From the NCBI GenBank assembly GCA_026224995.1, contig JAMFRX010000632.1, positions 1 to 5,515 of the forward strand: a stretch of 5,515 nt of DNA. Reading direction: 5' to 3'. Source of the DNA: Puia dinghuensis. Lineage in GTDB: Bacteria; Bacteroidota; Bacteroidia; Chitinophagales; Chitinophagaceae. Shown here in pieces: positions 1-5,515 of the stretch. The stretch's first letter is position 1. Every line of letters starts with the position of its first letter. The notes under the pieces were generated by a model. The model searched no databases. It was not told the DNA's origin and saw only the letters and a list, made by a program, of their open reading frames with translations. A program made the position numbers and the translations under genes.

Positions 1-1718
1 AAGCCGTCGGCTCCAAGGCCTTCGGCAAGGAACGGCGCTACCTCTGGGAGCCGCGATCGTCTACTGCCGGCACGTTTTCCAAAGACAGCTTTACCCAGTC
101 CGTGGCGAGCGAGCAGCAGCTGGCCCGCTTCTATTTCTCCAACCCGCGGACCAAACGGTTCTGGCTGCTTTTTACCGGGGTGCTTTTCTTTGCCTGGATC
201 TGGTATAACTTCCGATCCCTGCGGAGGCTGGACAAGCTGCAGGCCCTGGAGCCCTTTGGTTTTTCCTTCATCAACTCCTACCCCATTGCCGCAACATTGG
301 TCTTTGTCGGCAGTCTCGCGCCCTTATTCGACCTGCATGCGCCCGCCATCTATATCGAGAGTATAGAATTTCTGCTGATGATCGTGCTGACCTTCATCCT
401 GAAGAAACACCTGACCAAGCCGCTCTTCATCGGCTGGAGCCTCTTCCTGCTCTTTTTCGTCCTGCTGCCCGTGATCCGCATCCTGGGCCTTCCGCTGTCC
501 ATGCAGCGCTGGACAGAATTCTTCGTCGACGGCGCGTCACTGGTCTTCGGGCTCTTTTATCTCTTCGGCAAGGGGCGGCTTAAAGGCCAGCCCCGTTTTG
601 TCTATGCGGCCGCGGGCCTTTATGTCCTGCTTAACTTGCTGGCCATCGTCTGCAACCTCTTTGGCCGGGTGACCCTCTCGCAGATCTTCGGGGCTACGGC
701 GGTTTATTCGTTTGCACAGACCGTGAGCCTTGCCGTCTTCGTAAAGCTGGTGGAGGAAGCCTTCCTGCTGCAGATAGAAGCCAGCCGTATCCGCAAGGGC
801 TATCCCGAAACTTTCGACCTGGGTCCCGTCTCCAAGGCCATCCTGCGTTTCGCCCTCTTCCTGTCGGTCGTTCTCTGGCTCATCGTCTTCAGCACCAACC
901 TGAACCTCTTCGATGCCCTCAACGACCTGCTCACGGATTTCTTCACCACGCCACGGCAGGTCGGCAGCTTCACGTTCACCCTGGGCGGCCTGGTCCTCTT
1001 TATGGGTATCATCTGGCTGGCTAACTTCCTGCAGAAATTCATCGCCTACTTCTTCGGCGATACGGGGGATGACGCCGCGATGGACGATCGGGGACAGCGA
1101 TCACGCCTGCTGGTGACCCGGCTGGTGCTGCTGATAGGCGGCTTCCTGCTGGCAGTGGCGGCATCGGGCCTCTCCGTCGACCGGATAACGGTGATCCTGG
1201 GAGCCCTTGGCGTCGGCGTCGGCCTGGGCCTGCAGGGTATCGTCAACAACTTCGTCTCCGGTATCGTGCTGATCTTCGACAGGCCCGTACGCATCGGCGA
1301 TACGGTAGAGGTGGGCGACAAGCGAGGCCGGGTGAAGGAGATCGGCATCCGCAGCAGCACCCTGCTCACCGAAGAAGGCGCGGAAGTGATCATCCCCAAC
1401 GGGGACGTGCTGAGCAACCACATAGTCAACTGGACGCTGAGCAACAACCATGTGCGCTTAGCCCTCACCTTTACCATCGAAAAGCCCGCCAATGCCGGGG
1501 CCCTAGACGCCGAGGCGATCAAAGATATCGTGCGCCACCATCCCAATGTGCTGGATCACAGGGATCCCGAAGTCATCATTAATACTATCGGCGCGAAATC
1601 GGAAGAGCTGCGCGTCTATTTCTGGATCAAGGACATCACCAAGACGGCGTACACTACCGGTGAGATCAAGACCAGCATCTATGAGTTCCTCGACAAAGCC
1701 GGTGTCGTCGTCACATAA
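1..1718 (+). CDS. MscS-family mechanosensitive ion channel, multi-pass, 5' end outside window
   Basis: This is an inner-membrane channel of the small-conductance mechanosensitive (MscS) family, which opens under membrane tension to release solutes in osmotic downshock. The frame is open from base 3, giving 571 visible residues (numbered here from codon 3-5). A GTG at 102 is only an internal Val codon, because protein-like sequence (FGKERRYLW) lies before it, so the start is upstream of the window. About 11 hydrophobic segments are visible, near residues 52-70, 94-109, 113-132, 140-161, 171-188, 199-220, 227-249, 279-299, 321-345, 367-390 and 395-425. The last is the Gly-rich pore helix with GLGLQGIVNNF. 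Aligned by eye to E. coli MscS, Gln411-Gly412 match Gln112-Gly113, and Val404 and Leu408 match the Leu105/Leu109 constriction. The cytoplasmic beta domain follows (DRPVRIGDTVEV, then VIIPNGDVLSNHIVNW, about 426-493), then an alpha/beta C-terminus ending in TAA. E. coli MscS has three helices, so this is a long MscK/YbdG-like variant. The family call is secure; the exact subtype and ion preference are not. Confidence 0.93.
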   Translation, partial: AVGSKAFGKERRYLWEPRSSTAGTFSKDSFTQSVASEQQLARFYFSNPRTKRFWLLFTGVLFFAWIWYNFRSLRRLDKLQALEPFGFSFINSYPIAATLVFVGSLAPLFDLHAPAIYIESIEFLLMIVLTFILKKHLTKPLFIGWSLFLLFFVLLPVIRILGLPLSMQRWTEFFVDGASLVFGLFYLFGKGRLKGQPRFVYAAAGLYVLLNLLAIVCNLFGRVTLSQIFGATAVYSFAQTVSLAVFVKLVEEAFLLQIEASRIRKGYPETFDLGPVSKAILRFALFLSVVLWLIVFSTNLNLFDALNDLLTDFFTTPRQVGSFTFTLGGLVLFMGIIWLANFLQKFIAYFFGDTGDDAAMDDRGQRSRLLVTRLVLLIGGFLLAVAASGLSVDRITVILGALGVGVGLGLQGIVNNFVSGIVLIFDRPVRIGDTVEVGDKRGRVKEIGIRSSTLLTEEGAEVIIPNGDVLSNHIVNWTLSNNHVRLALTFTIEKPANAGALDAEAIKDIVRHHPNVLDHRDPEVIINTIGAKSEELRVYFWIKDITKTAYTTGEIKTSIYEFLDKAGVVVT

Positions 1719-1728
1719 GACTCCCAAC

Positions 1729-1755
1729 AAAAAAGCCCGGCGCATGGCCGGGCTT
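1729..1755 (-). terminator. Intrinsic terminator shared by two convergent genes
   Basis: A perfect 9-bp stem (1733-1741 with 1747-1755, core GCCCGGC/GCCGGGC) encloses a 5-base loop. Read on the minus strand, the GC core is followed directly by six T (complement of 1729-1734), the classic rho-independent form, placed about 20 bases after the TGA of the TPR gene. Read on the plus strand, the same hairpin lies 14 bases after the TAA of the channel gene, but its tail is only CTTCAATT, so it should be weaker that way. The 57-base gap is almost wholly taken up by this element. Confidence 0.88.
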
Positions 1756-1775
1756 CAATTCGGTGGATGGTCCGA

Positions 1776-3053
1776 TCAATGGTCTTTGTCTACGTTATTA
1801 TACTTATTCGTCCAATAGTCGATCTTATCCTTGACATTCTTGTCTGTATAGATATTCGTCAGCAGATCGTATGCGTCTTTGAGCGAATTCTTCTCATCCA
1901 TCTTTAACTTCCCTTTGGTGCCCAGGTCCTTGTCCACCATTTCGAAATAAGGGATGGCCTCGTCGAATTTCTTGCCGGCGGCGATGCGCAGGTCGGCTCT
2001 CTTCTTAATGTCTTCCGGCGCTTTACCCGGGATCTTCTTGGTAGAAGCCTGCAAGTCGACAGCGGCATTGTAGGAGATCTGTCCCAATACCAGCGCGGCC
2101 TGGGGGTAATCCGGCTGCAATTCCAGGCATTTCTTTAGCATCACCTGGGATTTGGCGATCAGGGTATCATAGTTGGGAGGACGATGGCCTGAGCTGGTGT
2201 CGTTGGCATACTGATAAAGCTCCAGACCAAAGTTGAAGAAGAACAGGTGATTCTTGGGGAAATGCGTCACGATCCTGTCGTACTCGCCGAAGAGCGAATC
2301 CTTGTTGCCGCCTGCGCGGTAGTTATCCAGCCTGGTGCTGGGCCAGAAAAGGTCATCGGGGAATTTCGCTTCGGCCAGTGCCAGGAATTTCTCCGTGTTG
2401 GCGACATCCTTCTTGGTGTTGTAGAAATCTACCAGCCACTTGTAGATGTCGATCATATTGGTGCCGTTGATGGTAGCGATCCCGGCGTCGGCTAGCCGGC
2501 CGTAGTAAATGGCGGCGGTGTCTTTCTTATTTGCTTTCTCGGCGGAGATGCCGGCATATAGCGTAGAAGTGGTATCGATGGGGAGCTTGGTCCAGCCTTT
2601 GGAATTCATATAGGAGCTGGTGGCAATCGCACCTGTGAAATTTTTGAGGGCGTCGTCATATTTCTGGGCGTTGTATTGCGCGGCGCCGATCTGGAAATAC
2701 CCCTGGTAGATCTCATTAACGGGCTTGTAGCCATCCATCTGCAGAAGGACCAGCTTCTTATCTTTTTCGTCCAGGTCTACATAAGTCTTCAAGGCGATGA
2801 AGGCTGTATCGCGGGCGCCGGGGAACTGTGCACGCAGCTGATCGCTGGCGGCGAGGGCATTGTAGATCTTGAGCTCCGTGTACCAGGCTTCGGCGTTCTT
2901 CTGATTCTTGGCATTAGCTAAAGCGTTGTCTATCTGCGTCTTAGCGTCGGTGAGCTTACCGGCCTTCAGCAGGTCTTTTGCCTTGTCGACATTTTGTGCG
3001 AACAAGCCCATACCAACCATGGCAAGGAATCCAGTTAGGAAGAGTCTTCTCAT
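1776..3053 (-). CDS. Secreted tetratricopeptide-repeat (TPR) protein, function unknown
   Basis: The product has 425 residues and is complete. It begins with a Sec signal peptide: Met-Arg-Arg, a hydrophobic core to about residue 18, then LFAQ, with likely cleavage near Ala19. No Cys follows, so it is not a lipoprotein and is probably periplasmic. The rest is mostly helical. The clearest TPR-like helix pair is near 117-146 (AAQYNAQKYDDALKNF). Weaker ones lie near 23-48, 165-190, 204-232, 296-330 (with LELQPDYPQA) and 352-375. TPRs usually form scaffolds that bind other proteins; no partner or reaction can be read here. The start is firm: an in-frame TAA lies five codons upstream and no other start codon falls between. 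The leader has six A directly before ATG and no Shine-Dalgarno, as is common in Bacteroidota. It follows gyrA in the same direction with a 111-base gap. From general knowledge, a TPR gene next to gyrA occurs in other Bacteroidota, but this suggests ancestry more than function. Confidence 0.88.
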   Translation of the reverse strand: MRRLFLTGFLAMVGMGLFAQNVDKAKDLLKAGKLTDAKTQIDNALANAKNQKNAEAWYTELKIYNALAASDQLRAQFPGARDTAFIALKTYVDLDEKDKKLVLLQMDGYKPVNEIYQGYFQIGAAQYNAQKYDDALKNFTGAIATSSYMNSKGWTKLPIDTTSTLYAGISAEKANKKDTAAIYYGRLADAGIATINGTNMIDIYKWLVDFYNTKKDVANTEKFLALAEAKFPDDLFWPSTRLDNYRAGGNKDSLFGEYDRIVTHFPKNHLFFFNFGLELYQYANDTSSGHRPPNYDTLIAKSQVMLKKCLELQPDYPQAALVLGQISYNAAVDLQASTKKIPGKAPEDIKKRADLRIAAGKKFDEAIPYFEMVDKDLGTKGKLKMDEKNSLKDAYDLLTNIYTDKNVKDKIDYWTNKYNNVDKDH

Positions 3054-3068
3054 TTTTTTGAGTGTTTA
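3054..3068 (-). promoter_or_regulatory. A-rich translation start region of the TPR gene, no Shine-Dalgarno
   Basis: On the minus strand the ATG at 3053 is preceded by CTCAAAAAA and, five codons up, by an in-frame TAA (3066-3068). There is no AGGAGG-like sequence in the expected place. Bacteroidota often start translation from A-rich, weakly structured leaders, which fits. The stop codon rules out an N-terminal extension and so fixes this start. Confidence 0.6.
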
Positions 3069-3164
3069 TTTGATGTACAATTACTTAAGTTTTTGATCAT
3101 CAGCCACTTCCACAAATTATCTGCCAAACTTCCGCTTTTAATGATCATTTAATCCGGAATCCGT
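3069..3164 (-). promoter_or_regulatory. AT-rich gyrA-TPR spacer, possible promoter with palindromes
   Basis: This is the only clearly AT-rich stretch in the window. It holds a perfect 10-bp palindrome, AATGATCATT (3140-3149), an 8-bp palindrome, ACTTAAGT (3083-3090), and TGTACA (3074-3079). The heptamer TGATCAT occurs twice, at 3094-3100 and 3142-3148, 48 bases apart. On the minus strand, GATAATTTG (3113-3121) resembles part of the Bacteroidota -7 element (TAnnTTTG) or a sigma-70-like -10, but I find no matching upstream TTTG at the usual distance. A promoter for the TPR gene is plausible from position and base composition; the exact site is not established, and co-transcription with gyrA is equally possible. 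Confidence 0.3.
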
Positions 3165-3172
3165 TTATTCCG
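3155..3172 (-). repeat. Short inverted repeat spanning the gyrA stop codon
   Basis: CGGAAT (3155-3160) and ATTCCG (3167-3172) form a perfect 6-bp stem around a 6-base loop, and the gyrA TAA (3165-3167) lies at the loop edge. The stem is short and no T run follows on the minus strand, so this is not a convincing intrinsic terminator. It could slow transcription, protect the mRNA end, or be chance. Confidence 0.35.
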
Positions 3173-5515
3173 TTACCGGACCGGTAGTATCCTCGGGAGA
3201 CCCGCCGTCGGCCGTTTCGCCGCCATCGGAGGTGTCATCGCTTTCCCCGGCTGCCGGCCCATGGGACCCAGCTTCACCGGCGGGTAAGTCGCCAGCGGGC
3301 AGCAAGCCATTTCCTTCGACCCCTGCGACTACATGGCCATTGGTCTCTTCCTCTAATTTGTCCAGCTTGGTAATAGCGGCGATCTCGTCGCTCTCATCCA
3401 GGCGGATGAGCTTGACCCCTTGGGTAGCCCGGCCTTGTTCGCTGATGCCGGCCACCGGCATGCGGATGGTCACGCCACTCTTACAGGTGATCATAAGGTC
3501 TTCGAATTCGGTGGGGTCCAGGATGCCCACTAATTTACCGGTTTTCTCGGTAACGCTAATAGTTTTTACCCCTTTCCCGCCCCGGTTGGTGATCCGGTAT
3601 TCGTCGATAGGCGTCCTTTTCCCATAACCTTTCTCGCTCACGACCATCACCGTCCGGGATTTATCCTCTCTATTGACACAGATCATGCCAATGACCTCGT
3701 CCGTTGCGTCGTCGACCTCTATGCCGGTGACGCCGATGGCGCCGCGGCCGGTGGCCCTGACCTTTTCCTCTTCGAAACGGATGGCCCGGCCGCTTTTTAC
3801 GGCCATGAGGATCTCACAGTTACCGTCGGTAAGCTTGGCTTCCAGCAGGATGTCGCCCTCTACGATGGTGATGGCGTTCACGCCGGTCTGCCTTGGGCGG
3901 CTGAACTCTTCCAGGGACGTCTTTTTGATGACGCCCTGCTTGGTGCAGAGCACTATATGGTGCGTATTCACGAAAGCCTCGTCCTTAAGGTCCTTGACGT
4001 CTACAATAGCCCTGACCTTGTCGTCCGGCGGTATCTGGATCAGATTCTGGATCGCCCTGCCCTTGCCATTCTTTTCCCCGTCCGGTATCTCATAGACGTT
4101 CAGCCAGTAGCACCGGCCTTTTTCGGTGAAGAAAAGCATGGTATGGTGGGTGGAAGCCACGAAGAGGTGTTCTATATAGTCTTCTTCCCTGGTACGGCCG
4201 CCCATGGCGCCACGGCCGCCGCGGCGCTGCTGGCGGAATTCGGTGGCGGAGGTCCGCTTGATATAGCCAAGATGCGAAATGGTGATCACGACATCTTCTT
4301 CGCGGATGAGGTCCTTGATGCTGACCTCGTTGTCTAAATAGGTGATCTCCGTCTTGCGTTCGTCGCCGAACTTTTCTTTGACCTCGAGCAATTCCGTGCG
4401 GATGACGTCGAAGCGCTTGCCTTCGTCGGTCAGCAGCTCCTTCAGCCAGGTGATCAGCTTCATGAGCTCATCGAATTCCGCGCGGATCTTATCCCGCTCC
4501 ATACCTGTGAGGCGCTGGAGGCGCAGCTCCAATATGGCCTTGGCCTGGATCTCATCCAGTCCCCAGCCGGCGTTGATAAGACTTTCTTTGGCGATCTCCG
4601 GCGTAGAGGAAGCGCGGATCAGGGCGATCACCTCGTCGAGGTGATCGATGGCGATCAGGTAACCCTGCAGGATATGAGCTTTCTTTTCTGCTTCCTTGAG
4701 CTCAAAGCGTGCGCGGCGCGTGACGACATCCATCCGGAAGTCCACGAACTCGCTGATCATATCGCGGATATTCAGGGTCCGCGGCCGGCCTTTGACGAGC
4801 GCTACGTTGTTGATGCCGTAGGAGGTCTGAAGCTCGCTGTGCTTATAGAGCTGGTTGATGACGACATTCGCGACGGCGTCCCGCTTCAGGTCGATCACTA
4901 TCCGCGTTCCTTCCCGTTTGTTCGATTCGTTGTTGATATGTGCGATGCCTTCGATGATCTTCTCGTTGACGAGCTGGCCGATGCGGTCGCAGAGCGCGTC
5001 GCGATTCACCTGGTAGGGCACTTCGGTGACGACGACCGTCTCCCGGCCGCTGGCCTTGGTGTCTACCTGCAGCTTACCTCTCAGCACAACGCGGCCCCTG
5101 CCGAAATGCATGGCCGCCTTCACGCCTTCCATGCCATAGATGATGCCGCCAGTGGGGAAGTCGGGGGCCTTGATGTGCACCATGAGCTCTTCCACGGTGA
5201 TATCCCGCTTTTCGATATAGGCGATACAGCCGTCGATGACCTCCGAGAGGTTATGAGGCATCATGTTGGTGGCCATTCCTACGGCAATGCCGCTGGACCC
5301 GTTCATCAGCAGCTGCGGGATGCGGGTGGGCAGGACCGTCGGCTCCGTAAGGGAGTCATCAAAATTGGGCTGGAAGTCCACCGTTTCCTTGTCGATGTCG
5401 TCAAGCATGTATTCCGCCTGGCGGTGCAGCCTGGCTTCTATATACCGCATGGCCGCCGGGCCGTCACCGTCCTGGTTGCCAAAATTACCCTGGCCGTCCA
5501 CAAGGAGGTAGCGCA
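3165..5515 (-). CDS. gyrA: DNA gyrase subunit A, 5' end outside window
   Basis: This is the breakage-reunion subunit of DNA gyrase, which with GyrB adds negative supercoils using ATP. The 782 visible residues (numbered from Arg at 5511-5513) begin RYLLVDGQGNFG, matching E. coli residue 99 onward, so about 98 residues are missing. A GTG at 5499-5501 is the Val of this motif, not a start. The catalytic Tyr (E. coli Tyr122) is in AAMRYIEARL at 5442-5444, just after Arg121. The winged-helix/tower part follows (NGSSGIAVGMATNMMPHNL), then a long coiled coil around residues 260-385 with DHLDEVIALIRA. The C-terminal DNA-wrapping domain spans about 401-720. It opens with the GyrA box QRRGGRG (4209-4229), which separates gyrase from ParC, and all six blade motifs can be traced (for example HLGYIKRT, EKGRCYWL, KQGVIKKT, KSGRAIRF, EKGYGKRT, KSGVTIRM). 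The E. coli insertion before the GyrA box is absent. The last 62 residues form an acidic, Gly/Pro-rich tail. Ser83 and Asp87 of the quinolone region lie outside the window, so resistance cannot be judged. Confidence 0.98.
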   Translation of the reverse strand, partial: RYLLVDGQGNFGNQDGDGPAAMRYIEARLHRQAEYMLDDIDKETVDFQPNFDDSLTEPTVLPTRIPQLLMNGSSGIAVGMATNMMPHNLSEVIDGCIAYIEKRDITVEELMVHIKAPDFPTGGIIYGMEGVKAAMHFGRGRVVLRGKLQVDTKASGRETVVVTEVPYQVNRDALCDRIGQLVNEKIIEGIAHINNESNKREGTRIVIDLKRDAVANVVINQLYKHSELQTSYGINNVALVKGRPRTLNIRDMISEFVDFRMDVVTRRARFELKEAEKKAHILQGYLIAIDHLDEVIALIRASSTPEIAKESLINAGWGLDEIQAKAILELRLQRLTGMERDKIRAEFDELMKLITWLKELLTDEGKRFDVIRTELLEVKEKFGDERKTEITYLDNEVSIKDLIREEDVVITISHLGYIKRTSATEFRQQRRGGRGAMGGRTREEDYIEHLFVASTHHTMLFFTEKGRCYWLNVYEIPDGEKNGKGRAIQNLIQIPPDDKVRAIVDVKDLKDEAFVNTHHIVLCTKQGVIKKTSLEEFSRPRQTGVNAITIVEGDILLEAKLTDGNCEILMAVKSGRAIRFEEEKVRATGRGAIGVTGIEVDDATDEVIGMICVNREDKSRTVMVVSEKGYGKRTPIDEYRITNRGGKGVKTISVTEKTGKLVGILDPTEFEDLMITCKSGVTIRMPVAGISEQGRATQGVKLIRLDESDEIAAITKLDKLEEETNGHVVAGVEGNGLLPAGDLPAGEAGSHGPAAGESDDTSDGGETADGGSPEDTTGPVTE
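3273..3302 (-). repeat. Tandem LPAGD/LPAGE repeat in the GyrA tail
   Basis: Ten codons of gyrA read as two copies of a Leu-Pro-Ala-Gly-(Asp/Glu) pentapeptide. The two 15-base units match at about 10 of 15 positions, so this is a diverged tandem copy or convergent low-complexity sequence. The DNA at 3273-3289 forms an imperfect palindrome (CTTCACCGGCGGGTAAG, with outer and inner arms paired and two mismatches). It lies in the disordered tail, where insertions would be tolerated. Confidence 0.5.
4625..4647. repeat. Perfect 11-bp inverted repeat inside gyrA
   Basis: CGATCACCTCG (4625-4635) is mirrored exactly by CGAGGTGATCG (4637-4647) around one central base. As RNA it would fold into a stem of nine or so pairs with a 5-base loop. 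It falls in codons for AIDHLDEVIA, a stretch conserved in many GyrA proteins, so coding constraint and codon preference may explain it. No T run follows on either strand. Confidence 0.55.

Noticed and set aside
102..104. GTG as the start of the channel gene
   Set aside because: The frame stays open with protein-like sequence to the window edge, and no ribosome-binding or promoter-like sequence precedes it.
1046..1546. 166-residue open frame antisense to the channel gene
   Set aside because: It lies wholly inside a convincing MscS coding region, has a Ser/Arg/Pro-rich composition typical of an antisense shadow in GC-rich DNA, and resembles no family.
3054..3164. Small RNA or riboswitch in the gyrA-TPR spacer
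   Set aside because: The spacer is only 111 bases, AT-rich, with short palindromes but no extended fold or recognisable riboswitch core.
3673..4095. 140-residue open frame antisense to gyrA, with others at 3232-3627, 3957-4337 and 4342-4644
   Set aside because: gyrA codes through the whole stretch with all blade motifs intact. The antisense products are low-complexity Ser/Pro/Arg or otherwise unrecognisable, with no supporting start signals.
4625..4647. Intrinsic terminator within gyrA
   Set aside because: There is no T run on either strand after the hairpin, and it is inside an intact essential coding region.
5499..5501. GTG as the start of gyrA
   Set aside because: It is the Val of the conserved YLLVDGQGNFG motif, which lies about 100 residues into GyrA; the frame continues to the window edge.
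3165..5515. Topoisomerase IV subunit ParC instead of GyrA
   Set aside because: An intact GyrA box (QRRGGRG) and a complete six-blade wrapping domain with an acidic tail are present, as in gyrase and unlike ParC.

Overview
The window looks like a piece of a Bacteroidota chromosome, most likely from a GC-richer member of the Chitinophagaceae or a relative. This is inferred from the start codon of the secreted protein, which is preceded by a run of A rather than a Shine-Dalgarno, from its signal peptide ending in a Phe-Ala-Gln stretch, from a gyrA gene followed by a secreted TPR protein, and from the protein sequences themselves. No 16S or other decisive marker is present. GC looks to be in the mid-fifties in coding sequence, with one clearly AT-rich gap at about 3054-3164.

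Layout. Bases 1-1718 (+) hold the 3' part of a large multi-pass MscS-family mechanosensitive channel gene, whose true start lies to the left of the window. A 57-base gap at 1719-1775 separates it from a convergent gene and carries one strong intrinsic terminator. Bases 1776-3053 (-) encode a complete secreted TPR-type protein of 425 residues. A 111-base AT-rich spacer (3054-3164) separates it from gyrA. Bases 3165-5515 (-) hold gyrA, the DNA gyrase A subunit, cut by the right edge so that about the first 98 residues are missing.

How the genes relate. gyrA and the TPR gene are co-directional. No convincing terminator is visible between them, so read-through from gyrA is possible, although the spacer is long enough to hold a promoter. 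The TPR transcript ends at a GC hairpin followed by six U, and the same hairpin can act less strongly on the channel transcript coming the other way. The three products have unrelated jobs: osmotic protection, an unassigned periplasmic scaffold, and DNA supercoiling.

I saw no mobile element, CRISPR array, tRNA, rRNA or defence gene. This is an ordinary housekeeping region, and nothing in it supports a new biological system. The points most worth a second look are the Gly/Pro/acidic tail of GyrA with its LPAG repeat, the multi-pass form of the channel, and the palindromes in the gyrA-TPR spacer.
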